From Sebastes aleutianus (taxonomy: Eukaryota; Chordata; Actinopteri; Perciformes; Sebastidae), in contig CAKAKS010000032.1 of the NCBI GenBank assembly GCA_916700875.1, positions 11,592,129 through 11,656,128 of the forward strand: a stretch of DNA of 64,000 nucleotides, read 5' to 3'. The notes under the pieces were generated by a model. It saw only the letters and a program-made list of their open reading frames with translations. It was not told where the DNA came from and did no database searches. Position numbers and translations under genes: made by a program. Positions 35,791-46,117 of this stretch are shown here, in pieces (position 1 is the first letter of the stretch; every line of letters starts with the position of its first letter).

Positions 35791-36725
35791 GCCTTTCCGC
35801 TTGCTTCTCCTTTTGTTGCCTTCAATTTCCTGATTACCCCTTATCCACCCCTCTTTCATGCAGCCTCCTCGCTCTTCCTGTATTTTTCTTTTTTTTCCCT
35901 GCACCATCCTCCTTCTACTACATGTAGCAGAGCACTGAGGTGTACTCAAAAAACCTCAAAACATGAGGCCAACACTGGGGCTGGGACGATACACTTATCT
36001 CCAGAGTCGATACTATCACGATACTTGGGTGCCGATTTGATATGTATTACGATGTTTTAAGTATTGCGATTAGATATTATGATTTATTGCGATTTTTGTT
36101 AACTTTTTTTTAACACTAGACTATGGGGAAAAGTTAAATCATACACTTCTAGTGACTTTTACTTGGACTTTTCAAAGTTTTGAAAAACCACTTTGGATTT
36201 AAAATGTGAAGGTGCAGGTCGTATCCACGCGGACCCTCCGCCGTTTGCGTTTTTCGCTTTGGCTCAATGCAGCCGGCTGCGGTTTGTTTTGGTGGACGGA
36301 TACGGAACGGATTTGACGTCACGTTACTCTGACTACAACAATAAAAGCGGTAACTTCCTTCTACCTCCGCATAGACTCAAATGAAGCAAATATATCGATT
36401 CTGGCGTTAAAAAAAATCTATTTCAAAATCGCGATACATAGGTGAATCGACTTTTTTTTTTTCCACCCTAACATGTATCAGAGCATTGAGGTGTTTTTAA
36501 AAAATATCTCAAAACATGAGGCCAACACACACATTGCCAGGCTTCTTCTGAGTGTGTTGCCAAACAATTGAAATCCATTTCAGCATGCAGAGAGACAAGA
36601 CCAAAGGAGGTTCAAGGGAAGTGATATCACCAGAGCTATGGTTGATTTGCAAGCTCATTAGTGTGTGGGTGTGTGTTTGACCTACCTGTGGGTCCATGGC
36701 CGTCCTTGCTGGAAAAGTTCCCCAT
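22665..36725 (-). CDS. SPECC1/cytospin-family protein with C-terminal calponin-homology domain, whole gene
   Basis: Eleven coding exons join in phase to 1809 nt (602 residues plus stop): 36686-36725, 32988-33599, 32733-32785, 26447-26961, 25943-26039, 25755-25821, 24497-24557, 24082-24178, 23008-23124, 22861-22920, 22665-22754. The layout is a MGN start, a Pro/Ser-rich region (residues 14-217), a coiled coil (about 195-300), a Ser/Arg/Glu-rich linker, and a CH domain (about 490-600). The coiled coil (WLQFQADLQVAVSVADRL) and the CH domain (NIDITNFSSSWSDGLAFCA) match human SPECC1 and SPECC1L, which tie actin and microtubules together. The long central coiled coil of those proteins (over 1000 residues in total) is absent. 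It may be a short-isoform-type SPECC1 gene or a separate fish paralogue; I leave the symbol open. Confidence 0.85.
23940..24020. repeat. perfect 34-bp inverted repeat (hairpin)
   Basis: Arms 23940-23973 and 23987-24020 are exact reverse complements, separated by 13 nt (23974-23986). It lies in the intron between CH-domain exons 8 and 9 of the cytospin-like gene, 62 bp past the exon 8 donor side. Confidence 0.9.
24457..24489. repeat. (GT)n microsatellite
   Basis: About 16 GT units beside the donor of exon 7 of the cytospin-like gene. Confidence 0.9.
24676..25459. mobile_element. TTAA-flanked MITE
   Basis: TTAA at 24672-24675 and 25460-25463, ends AGCAGCATTAATTGAT and (reversed) AGCTGCACTAATCAAAA. 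About 784 bp in intron 6 of the cytospin-like gene. The end motif resembles the 34143 family. Confidence 0.7.
25736..25754. repeat. (AC)n microsatellite at a splice donor
   Basis: Read on the minus strand this is (GT)n starting exactly at the donor of exon 6 of the cytospin-like gene. Confidence 0.85.
25755..26039 (-). CDS. cytospin-like exons 5-6: Ser-rich linker
   Basis: Exons 25943-26039 (SLSRLPASSGSPTMQNG, 97 nt) and 25755-25821 (NLGQLKGQRSLDWQDSRSS, 67 nt). They bridge the coiled coil and the CH domain, as in SPECC1, where the linker is also Ser/Pro-rich and variable. Phases fit on both sides. The donor of exon 6 is the first GT of an (AC)n/(GT)n microsatellite. Exon 6's acceptor (TTTTGAAG) is weak, so its left edge is less certain. 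Confidence 0.68.
26447..26961 (-). CDS. cytospin-like exon 4: coiled coil and charged linker
   Basis: Residues 236-406. It opens TERGDWLQFQADLQVAV, close to human SPECC1 TEEWRRFQADLQTAV, and continues as a long Glu/Ala/Arg/Leu helix to about RQRLATL. The second half is a polar linker rich in Arg, Glu, Ser and Thr (ESKDGTQRGRERG) without recognised motifs. The acceptor is CTTCCAG, the donor AAG|GTGAGA, both well formed. Confidence 0.88.
26962..32732. other. large intron 3 of the cytospin-like gene
   Basis: Apart from the MITE at 27027-27744 and CA runs near 28870-28925, I see no exon here. The stretch 28600-31100 is purine/pyrimidine-skewed (GA-rich on plus), which yields several long but unlikely Ser/Pro-rich frames on the minus strand. 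A GGCC-rich end at 32046-32100 may be a hAT terminus. Confidence 0.5.
27027..27744. mobile_element. hAT-like MITE, about 718 bp
   Basis: Ends TAGGGGTGTCACGA and TTGTGACATCCCTA. Flanks ATGAACAC and ATGAAAAC agree at 7 of 8 bases. An internal part is shared with 1728-2095 (for example TGATGTGTTCAAATGTAATC). It lies in intron 3 of the cytospin-like gene. Confidence 0.8.
32733..32785 (-). CDS. cytospin-like exon 3: coiled-coil segment
   Basis: A 53-nt exon encoding ILKHLLTEVKSLKSTLQ with heptad-spaced leucines. CAG acceptor, GTGAGA donor, phase 1 in and phase 0 out, joining exon 2 (G|GG) to exon 4 (CAG|ACG). Too short for simple open-frame detection; found by reading between the two large exons. 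Confidence 0.7.
32988..33599 (-). CDS. cytospin-like exon 2: proline/serine-rich region
   Basis: A 612-nt exon, residues 14-217, with no stop in frame. It is low-complexity and rich in Pro, Ser and Thr (for example SFHTPPASPQSDGPPF, PPPLWRPHPPP), with likely SH3- or WW-type ligand motifs. It ends with an acidic helical stretch, EELEKLLEECRTTLG, that begins the coiled coil. I inferred exon status from flanking AG and GT, the long open frame, and phase agreement with both neighbours. Confidence 0.8.
34143..34787. mobile_element. TTAA-flanked MITE, copy 1
   Basis: TTAA at 34139-34142 and 34788-34791. Ends AGCAGCAGTGGG and AACTGCAGGT are an imperfect inverted repeat. About 645 bp in intron 1 of the cytospin-like gene. 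Closely similar to 38117-38783. Confidence 0.75.
35527..35582. repeat. (GT)n microsatellite, interrupted
   Basis: Two GT runs separated by CCATCGAGGTC; followed at 35757-35791 by a CA run. In intron 1 of the cytospin-like gene. Confidence 0.85.
35977..36470. mobile_element. hAT-like MITE inside a 55-bp direct repeat
   Basis: Starts GGGGCTGGGACGATACAC and ends TTCCACCCTA; shares interior (AACTTCCTTCTACCTCCG) with the inverted copy at 43581-44691. The unique flank is present on both sides as an imperfect direct repeat (35920-35975 and 36471-36528). Confidence 0.7.
36686..36725 (-). CDS. cytospin-like exon 1 (coding): MGN start
   Basis: The coding part begins at the ATG at 36723-36725 and reads MGNFSSKDGHGPT, ending in phase 1 at a GTAGGT donor. 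Gly2, a small residue at 3 and Ser at 6 fit the N-myristoylation pattern. The exon itself seems to extend upstream to about 36829, where a TGTAG acceptor follows a run of GT dinucleotides, so a separate non-coding first exon is likely further upstream. The GC-rich stretch 37320-37440 is a possible promoter area, unproven. Confidence 0.7.
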
Positions 36726-38116
36726 ACTGCAGTAATGAGGGGTCTGGGCCACTGATGGGGAGGGGGGCCCTGCAGGTGCTTGTTGCTCTCTCACTCAGCC
36801 CAGACCAAAGTGGCACAGTAGAGGTGACCTACACACACACACACACACGCACACACCCATCAGGACATCCAGAAAGATGATGTATGAAGTTATATGCACT
36901 GTTATCCAGCTGAGAAATAATGTAGTGACTGCAGCTATGAACAGAAAACAACTTTCATTCCCTTAAAGTTTATGATAGACTGATGGATGTTACAGGGAAG
37001 TCCACCACATGTGACACACAAAAGTTGTTAAATACATCTGAATGAGTAGAAACTGTACACTGCCAGAATTAACACATTGCGCGCCATCGAAACAACACAA
37101 CTAGTGCAACAAATTGTGCCAACGCCATTAACTTTTACGCGCCATGAACGCTGTTACGCATTGAAAAGTGTTGCATCCAAGAGTTTGAAAAACGTGTTCA
37201 GAAAAGTAACTTAACTTCTCGCCCACTACGTTGAAACAAATACCTTTTAGTTTGAAGAGCAAATAAAAGTGGATACAAACCTGTTAAAAACGGACAAATA
37301 ACTCCCCAAATCCTTTTGTTTCGTTGTTTTTGGTAACTTCTTCTTCTCCTCCTCCACGCTTTACTCCTCTCAGCGCTGCTCCACCAGGCGCACTGCCCAG
37401 TTTGTCCTCACGGAGGAGAGGACAGGACAGGAGAGGAGAGGGGATGGCACAGAGACACGTGGAACTGACTTTACTTACAGTAACATTTAATACCAGCAAC
37501 ATGTCACTGCTGGAAACTTATTATTAAGAAGACAAAACGTGATTTAAATCCGCATTTCGAACCAAAGAGCGAAGAAAAAAAAAGAAAAAAACTCTGGACA
37601 TGGATGTCAGATAACAGCTGGATGTGTCCACTAGAGGGCGCCGTTGTGCCGCGTTAGGAGGAACCTGTTGCCTCCTTCCTCACTATTATTACCTCGTCAC
37701 TTTAGTATGAAGTGGACTCTTACAGGCTGGTGACCCACTGACCTACTGTGCCACACAGCAGCTCCAGGCTGAAAAAAATCTGTTTGATATTTTCTTATAC
37801 CAGCTTTTACTAGAGATTAAATGTATGCAAACTTCCCCATTCACTAGTTTTTGGCCTCTACTTCACACAAATTATTTGAATTTTAAGATGCTTCAGTGCA
37901 ACATCTGCATGCTTATAGAGTTGTGAGTGCTTTAAACTAAGTTGCTCATAAATGATATTACTTGTCTGATTATACTCTTTATTAGTGCATTAATGCAACT
38001 ATTTGATTTGCATAAATAAATCTGAAGCATAACACAGGATAAAACACTAAAAGGTAATAGAAATGATTTCCATAATAGTCCTGGACTGCTGTGGCTCTGT
38101 TACATTACAGATTTAA

Positions 38117-38783
38117 AGAAGCAGTGGGTAGAAATGGAGCAAATATGATTTAAAAAAAAGTTATTTTTTTATAAAACGGTCGCTATATCTATATAATCTG
38201 AAAAAAAATCATGTGCCTTTGTGTCCTCCGATGTCCTCCGATGCTCCTAATGGCATCTGCAAGATTTCACAGACCGGAGGAAAACAACCAATCACAGCCA
38301 AGCTGAAGCCTGCCGTCTATGAGCCAGCTGTCAGTCACTCGCAAACTCCGACCAAAGTTTGTGACTCTGCAGCCATGTTGAGATCAGTTGAGGAAATATC
38401 AAGCACCGCCCACCAGCCGGAGCACACTTTCTCATTTTACAGCTAAACAGTACACTACAAGATGTTTCTGAAAACATTTGAGGGGAGAAATAGACATTAC
38501 AGTAACAGAATATTGATTCATATTTGATCAGCGATGCCTAATTTGCAAGTTTGATCGGAGTTCGCGAGTGATTGACAGCTGCCTCTGTTGAATGAACACC
38601 CAATAGGAACGCTCTCTCTCTGAAATGACCTGTGATTGGTCGATTTTTTTAAAGCCTGAAAACAGAGCTATGAGGAGGTGCAGAAGTCTAGTTTTCTCTC
38701 AGAACACTTGAATTAAAATATTCTGAAAGGTTATTATGGAATTTTTGCCCAATGATGCCAAAAATATTCTGCCTACTGCAAGT
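38117..38783. mobile_element. TTAA-flanked MITE, copy 2, internally rearranged
   Basis: TTAA at 38113-38116 and 38784-38787. Same family as 34143-34787, but the segment 38431-38580 is the reverse complement of 34351-34500 of copy 1. It lies upstream of the cytospin-like gene. Confidence 0.75.
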
Positions 38784-39429
38784 TTAAGTGGAAGTCGTGA
38801 CTTGCAGATTTAATTAGATGTTACTCATTATACAGTGCAATTAGTACATTCACTAAAATACTAAGTGCATTCACCTCACTCTCATTTCCTTCTAATAAAA
38901 CGTGTTTTTTACATGTTTTTACAACTCTAATAGATTCTGAGTATCCCATGTAATGTGTGGGGTCAAATAATTTAGATCCAAAGAACCAGATCTATGAATT
39001 TTGAATAACTTTTGATTATGCGTCGTATTATATATGCTGGTGTTTAGTATACTCAAAACACTTGAATTGGCTCTTTTATTATATCAAAAATGTAACGTGT
39101 TGTCTTATTTTCTACAATCTGTAAGCAGGCCTATCTGATGCATACTAAGGTGTAGCCTTTAATTGTGACTCCATTGCAGGAGTGACATTAAGAAATCTAG
39201 TTGTAGCAAGTTTCATGTTTGACACAAATAACATAGATAAATAATGGCACATATTTGTGCATTGTCTACTTTGTGAAGTCTGAAGCATCAATATCAGTGT
39301 CCACAACTTCTCTTTGGATAAACCACTGCTGTAGGTAATAATGTCAATGTGGATGTTCAACCCTTCCCAACTTATTAACATTACCATATCTTCCATATCA
39401 GTGATTCTAAAGTTTTAGATAATGTAGCT

Positions 39430-40541
39430 TAGTGTTGTCACAATACTGGAATTTCTAACTTTGATACAATATCTTGAAAAATATTGATATTCTATACCAT
39501 TTTTGATATCACGGGACATGCACACTAATATTACACTATTATTCCAGATGTGACTATTCAGAATTTGAATCAGGCCATATTCTGAATGGAGCATTTTATG
39601 AAGAGACGTGGAGCTATGCCGATATTATTCAGGTATTAGGAGCATTCTTGTTCTTGTTCATAAAAAGAATAGCTTGAAGGACACAGCCTTGCAAAACTTA
39701 CACCATGGAAACAACATGATTGCAGTTGAAAAAGGAGAGATATTGAAGTTATTAAAGTCATGAGGGCATTTTACATTAATCAGAGTATGCACGGCTGAAT
39801 GTAAACGGAATTATTAGTGGAATATTCATTTTTATTAGCTACGTAAACAGCTTAGTAGGAATATTGTCTTGCGGAATAAGGGCAAAAAACTGAATATTTT
39901 GTTCATGTATGGGTAGTCATTGAGGGCATAAAATTTAAGAATTTTTATTAGGGCTGTCAATCGATTAAAATATTTAATCGTGATTAATCGCATGATTGTC
40001 CATAGTTAATCGTGCACATTTTTTATCTTTCTAAAATGTACCTTAAAGGGAGATTTGTCAAGTATTTAATATTCTTATCAACATGTGATTGGGCAAATAT
40101 GCTGGATTTATGCAAATGTATGTATATATTTATTATTGGAAATCTTTTAACAACAAAAAACAATGACAAATATTGTCAATATGCTCAAATCATAACATGG
40201 CAAACTTAGGTTTTTATAGTTTCATATCATAACAGTATCTTTACTCATAAAGCTGAGTGCGCTACAACCTAAAAATCACAAGTTGCGTCAAAGAAATTAG
40301 TGGTGTTAAAACGAATTTGCGCTAACACGTTATTATTGCGTTAACTCTGACAGTCCTAATTTTTATTAAAAGATAAATAGTAGTGTGTGTGTGTGTGTCG
40401 GTCAACTCGCTGTCGGAGAGAAGAGTGAGCAGAAAGTGTAGCGGGTACCTGTGTATCGATATTATGGAGAATGAGTATTGAAAAGGTTTCAAATATTCAG
40501 TATCAATATGTATCGATACTGTGATATTTTTGACGACACTA
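39430..40541. mobile_element. outer MITE carrying a nested hAT element
   Basis: Ends TAGTGTTGTCACAATAC and GACGACACTA form an imperfect inverted repeat; flanks ATGTAGCT and TTGTAGCT agree at 7 of 8. The second element (39949-40358) is inserted inside, so this one is older. Confidence 0.7.
39949..40358. mobile_element. nested hAT-like MITE with 8-bp target duplication
   Basis: Ends TAGGGCTGTCAATCGATT and TGACAGTCCTA; exact duplicated ATTTTTAT at 39941-39948 and 40359-40366. It has repeated TTAATCG motifs at the 5' end. Related pieces occur at 13553-13966 and, inverted, at 18112-18375. Confidence 0.82.
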
Positions 40542-43223
40542 TTGTAGCTCACAATTAGATCACTAGGACGGTGATTACTCCAAGTATAGTATATGTAAGA
40601 AATGCTTTACACTGATATCACAGAGGAGCCATGACGTGAAACATGTGACCTGCACTGGAATCTGAAGTCTAAAATTTACACGACTGAATGATTCAGCTGT
40701 TAGAAGTTATCAAATCAGTGTGTAATCCCTTTAAGCCTAATTACAGCAAAACAGCATGAATTGCACTTTGACTAAAAACATATTTATTTGTTGGTACAAA
40801 AAAAACACATCGCACAACACTGTACAAAAAACAAAAAGTGACCTGCAGGTGTGACTAAGTGCAACAGTAGAGCAGCGTGTTTGCAAGATGCTTTTATTTC
40901 ATAAATCTTTTCCAACATCTTTTCATTAAATATGAATTATGTTGCTAACAGAACAAATCTCTCCTTTAATAGGCACACAGCTGAAGTCGAGTGAGTAAAC
41001 CTTTACAGATGGTAAATGAATGAGCGCTGATGTGTGACGCCCACACAACAAGCTGACGGATGAATACAAACATTCCCTGTATTTCATTCCAACAGCGAAC
41101 ACGTTTCCAGATAATTCATTGTTGTCGGTGCACTGTCTTGTCTCGGGCAGTCCTCCCTCATAAACTGTACTCTGCTGAGTGAAACAGGAAGTTTGCTGCA
41201 GTGAGCTCTCCCTCGCCCTCTGATTGAGATCAATAGGTTTCCACAGTGCTCTGTGCTCACTGTGCACCACTGCGGTATGGAGAGAATCCATCACAAGCAG
41301 CCAGGTGCGTTACACAACCTCCAGCCCCCCCACACACACTGATTTCACACTCATGGGAATGCAATGCCTGAAAAGGACTATAAAATGCAGTTGGCGTCAG
41401 TGTGACTTTCAGACTTTAGAACAGGTGAAGAGCATAAGGAGTCATATCTGAATTTGTACGTTTTAGTCCTAATTTACCCTGGATTTTCCCTTCAGGCATA
41501 TCCTGTTGTTTTGAGAGCATCACAACCCCATTATGAAATTGCTTATGGGTGTCCATAGCAATTGCTTGTTCAGTGTCTGATGCCAGTTGGAGCCATTAGC
41601 TCCCTCTGCTGAGTGGATTACGAGCATTTTGTTGGTGACCTACAGCGCTAGCGGTCTGAAAAGGCCACTATCGGGGCGCTAAAAACTCCCAACCTGCCAC
41701 AACTAGCCGCTGGTCCAATTTGGCATTTGGACAAGGGTGGCTCTTAAACAATGAAAAATGGATTACGAGGTCTGGCTGACCTCTATGTGATGAAACACTC
41801 AACTTTCTCACCATCCTCCTTTTTTCACAACTTTCCAGAATACTACAAAACTCCTCCTGTCCCCTGCTTGTGGAGAAATAAAACTCTGTCTTTTTCCGGC
41901 TTTGTGCCGTCACACCCTGATGTGTGAAACACAAAACTCCACATTCAGTAGATTTTCAAATATTGGTAGACGGTAAAGATAAAGACAGTATGACCCCATG
42001 CTATCCACACATAAGGCACAGCACGCATTCTCAACCACGCTCAGTGTCTCACCAGTCCCTTTTCACTGCAACGTTTTTGGTGTAAAACACAAAAGGAAAC
42101 ACCAATCCCATAATGGATATGTCCATGTATGGCAGTGGGACGAATGGTGGACGCTGCAGGGGGAATGGTACAATGTTGTGGATGCACAGTCAGGGACTGT
42201 CTGCCTCATCTCTCACGGGCCCTTCCTCATCTCTAATACCAGATTAGGTGAAGGAGTATGTGTGCCAGGGATGATTTTCCACTTGGGTTAATCCCCACAG
42301 AGGACACAGGCTTATCCACGAGGAATCACCATTCTAACTTGCCCTCCAGCCAGCCGCAGGGTAAATTAGGACTCGTAATCCGGCAAGGTGTTGTTTACAT
42401 GACTCAGGTTTGATAACAAACTTTCTTCTATTAAAAGAAGCGCTTTCAATCCACAAAACTGCCCGGCCGCTATCTGCTATTCTGTCGCCACCCTGACCAA
42501 TCCTTTAGAGAATTCAACTTGTCTGATCACAGGAAGCACCAGTCACTGATTCAGTCGCCAAGCCAACCTGTGTCTTCCTCCGCCGTCTCTTGATTGACAG
42601 CCGGTGCCGGACCGCGCCAGCAAATGCCAAGGCGAGTTGATGGATGGCACCTGCTCCTCCTCGGAGGAAATCAATTGAAGTCATGGGCAGAGATGGGGTG
42701 CTCAAGCACTTACACATGGCTGTCTGTCTGGGGAGGGTGGAGGAGGGGAGGGCAGAGGGAGAGCGTTGCCAACCATCTGTGTACAGAGGGACACTGCCAA
42801 GCGTTTTTTACGCCGGGCCTCAAAAAGACACACAATGTCTCCAAATTAAACATGTTAGCTCCTTCATGCTGCATTCAGCAGCAGCATTTTGGAAGTTCCA
42901 GCATCATTACGCACTCATCCAATCATTCATTTTGCTTCGTGCCTTCTCAGTGCATTACCTTAATACTAGTGAGTGTGAATAGCGTTTTGACTATTTTTGT
43001 ACCAGTTGCATTAGTTACAGAACTCATTATTACTAGGAGACATCCAACTTCCTGCGAACATAAAGGTTGAGGTCAGTCCAATATCCACACTTGCACGTCA
43101 TCAGAGAGCACATGGGCCACACGGGGGGGCCAGCATGGCTACAATCTGAGTCGTGCATGAGTGTAGTTACTGGAGCTCAACCTATGATGTTGGCGCCAAT
43201 CTGCATCCAAGCTCCAAAGCTTA

Positions 43224-45911
43224 TTATTTCACGAAAACTTTCTGGCCCACAAAGGAGGGAGGTGGGATCTCCTGGTAGGCTCCGGCCTGGCGATTAACAT
43301 CCAGGAAGGGGGTCTTGTGGGCTGCCGTGCCCACCATGCTGGCGTCAGTGTGTGTGCCAACCCACTGCAGCACGCGGGCGGAGGGCCGGTGGTAGAGGGC
43401 CAACTGCCTGGAGCTGTAGCCACACATCCCGATCCCCACGGCCCCCAGCAGCATGGCCATGCCCGGCATGGTCCTCTGCACTGGAGGCACCACAGACACA
43501 TTGTGGTAGGCCTGGGTCTGAAAGGGAGGGAAAAGAGGAAGGGTGAGATGTGATCGGAAGAATGAATTATATGAAATTACAAGGGTTGGGAAAAAAAATG
43601 TATTCACCTATGTATCGCTATTTTTAAAAAAAATTTTACGATTTGAAATAATTTTTTTAATGCCAGAACCGATATATTTGCATAATTTGATTCTATACGG
43701 AGGTAGAAGGAAGTAACCACTTTTATTGTTGTAGTCAGAGTAACATGACGTCATATCCGTTCCGTATCCATCAACCAAAACAAAACGCAGCTGGCCACAG
43801 TGAGCCGAAATGACAAAGCAGGAAACGGCGGAGGGTCTGCGTGGATACGACCTGCAGTCTCACATGTTAAAACAAATCACAAAGTGTTAAACGTTACACA
43901 TACAGTAAAGTATGGAAACACTTTGGGTTTCACACATTTACAGGAAAAGCTGAGCTAGACATCATGGCTAAAGCTGCATGCTAACTCTGTCATGGACAGG
44001 AAACATTATCGTATTGCGGTAATGTGCGGTCAAGCCAGCAGTCACTCTAATCTCCGTGGTCAAATCGGCCAACGCCACAACTGTAGAGCAACCATATACT
44101 GACATTTATGTTAAATAGATCCAAAAGACCCAGATGGAGCTGACCATGGATGTATAAAGAGAACGGAGCTGACGGGAGAGCCGACGGGCGAGCTAGCGAC
44201 GGAGTATACATGCGTGACTACATCGCACATGTATACTCCGTCGCGTTCTCAAAATAAGGTGTTAACAAAGGGAACTGTATATATAAAATACATATATGGA
44301 AATAAGATTGCTGTATTATATTCACCAGAAGTATAAAACTTTACATGTCCCTTATAGATCAAAAAGAAAATACCACTAATTTCTGAGGGAAATGTATTAA
44401 TAAATAATGCATGACAATGACTAATGTATTTGACTTTAGGACATCTCTGACTACATACATGCTGAAAATCAAACATTCTTACTGTATTAATTTAGATATT
44501 TTCCAAAGAAAAAGTCCCTATAAGTGCACGATTCAACTTTTTCCCATGGTCTAGTGTTAAAAAAGTTAACAAAAATCGCATAAATCGTAATAAAGAATCG
44601 CAATACTTGTAGAATCGCAATACATATCGAATCGGCACCAAGGTATCATGATAGTATCGAATCGGGAGATAGGTGTATCGTCCCAGGCCTTGAAATTACC
44701 ATCCACAGATAACACAACTTCCTTGCAAACGATGACCAAAGAGTCATGATTTGTTAATGTGCTAAGTGTATGCATGGATGCAGATCAATTTTAGGACAAC
44801 ATGCCCTGCAGACCCTTTTGTCCGCATCAAATGACTGAGCTACAATATGTTCACCTCAGTCCCAGCCTCATCTCGCCCTCCCACCAATCCCACAGAGATT
44901 AAAAACTCATCTTCTCTCATTTACCAAATAGCACTTTGTCTCTTTTGACAAACAAAAGGCTCGTCTATTTTGCGACACGGGCAATTTCCTCAGTGGGCCC
45001 TTGACAATTATAAAGAGGAGCAAATAATAGAAACCTCATAGTTTCAAATGGCGCTGTGTCACAGACAGTTAAGAAGCCATTCCTGTAGCTCACTCACCCG
45101 CTTCCCATTTCCATTTAAAACGCAATGGACTGTCACAGGCTTGGATTTCTCCATTGTTTGTGATAAACACCAGCAAAAAGGTGATTGTGTTTTGTGAGCT
45201 GAAACAAAAGGCACACTGGAACAGAAGCCTGGAACCGACTCATATTTGCGGATGGCATGTATATGATATGATAGTACTGTATTTCATCATCTTGTCACAG
45301 CAATCGGTCGAGACACTCGACTGAATAAACGGCTGCATAATGGCAGCATAAGGCTCAGTGGAACCAACTCGCTGTGCGCGCCGTCTCTGTCTATAAACTT
45401 CGGCACGCACCCATAAAACCAGCACCTTGCAAACACTTCATTACGTCAATGGCTGCTCTCAGGACTGTCAGAGTTATTTCATCTAGCATTGCCTTCTACT
45501 CCTTAAGGAGCAGTAGAGACAGAGCATGTCATGCACCGTGTAATCTACACTTCACATCCAAGGCATTGAGAGGGCTTTCTGCCTTTTTGTTTTGAAGGTC
45601 TTAAATCAAAACAAGTTGCTCGATGCAGAAAAATTGCAATAAAGTGCAACCCACTTCTGCTTCTAAGATCATTGGCAATGACTCAGCACTTTATGTTGCT
45701 GCTATCTGGCAGTATATACAGCTTTAGTGTACGCATCTAAGAATAACAATCACAGCAACATATTCTGTGGGTGGTTGCAGTATCTACTTGACTCGTAGTA
45801 TTGAAAGATACAAACTAGTATCACTTTATTTTATGAATGAAACACACTGCTCACACTCACCTGCAGCAGCCTGATGTAGCCCGGAGTCAGTCTTGGGAGT
45901 CGGAAAAACAT
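43224..45911 (-). CDS. unrecognised 114-residue single-pass membrane protein
   Basis: Two exons: 45861-45911 (17 codons, ATG at 45909-45911) and 43224-43517 (97 codons plus TAA). The splice is CAG|GTGAG to TTTCAG|ACC, phase 0. The N-terminus MFFRLPRLTPGYIRLLQ is basic and amphipathic with no acidic residues, like a mitochondrial presequence or a membrane-proximal helix. One transmembrane segment is likely at about residues 34-50 (MPGMAMLLGAVGIGMCG). The C-terminal part is polar and ends QKVFVK. A TATA-like box lies about 200 bp upstream. I do not recognise the family. It could be one of the small mitochondrial or endomembrane proteins; that is inference only. The large intron (2.3 kb) contains a complete hAT-like element at 43581-44691. 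Confidence 0.6.
43581..44691. mobile_element. hAT-like element, 1.1 kb, with 8-bp target duplication
   Basis: Ends AAGGGTTGGGAA and TCGTCCCAGGCCTT; exact GAAATTAC duplicated at 43573-43580 and 44692-44699. It lies inverted relative to 35977-36470 and holds about 600 bp of additional interior, including a 17-bp-arm hairpin at 44196-44244. In the intron of the small membrane-protein gene. Confidence 0.8.
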
Positions 45912-46108
45912 TTTGGAGCGTTTCGCGATGGTCTTCCTGTTGAATCAGGTGCGAGTTAAAGGCCAGATGACACTCGGCTCTTCTGTTTTCTGATGCTCCT
46001 CTTCCTGGACTCCCAGGACGGGAAAGCCACAGACAGCGGGTCTGTCCGGGTGCGAGCGTGGACACTTCAACCTGTGCTCAACTATCTGATGCAGGAAAGC
46101 CTGCTCAG

Positions 46109-46117
46109 CCTTTATAA
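46109..46117 (-). promoter_or_regulatory. TATA-like box of the small membrane-protein gene
   Basis: The minus strand reads TTATAAAGG here, about 200 bp upstream of the ATG at 45911. Transcription would start near 46080, giving a 5' UTR of about 170 nt. A TATA promoter suggests tissue-restricted rather than housekeeping expression. Confidence 0.4.

Larger units (their letters stand above)
36830..43223. other. spacer between cytospin-like gene and small membrane-protein gene
   Basis: It holds the MITEs at 38117-38783 and 39430-40541 and a CA run at 36831-36856. No exon was recognised. The part 40900-43200 is unique-looking DNA without repeats that I can name. Confidence 0.5.

Noticed and set aside
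35476..35949. 157-codon minus-strand frame
   Set aside because: It runs through two GT/CA microsatellites (poly Val-Cys and Thr-His) and has no domain.
42594..43070. 158-codon plus-strand frame
   Set aside because: No start context, no recognised domain, and opposite frames are equally open; probably chance.
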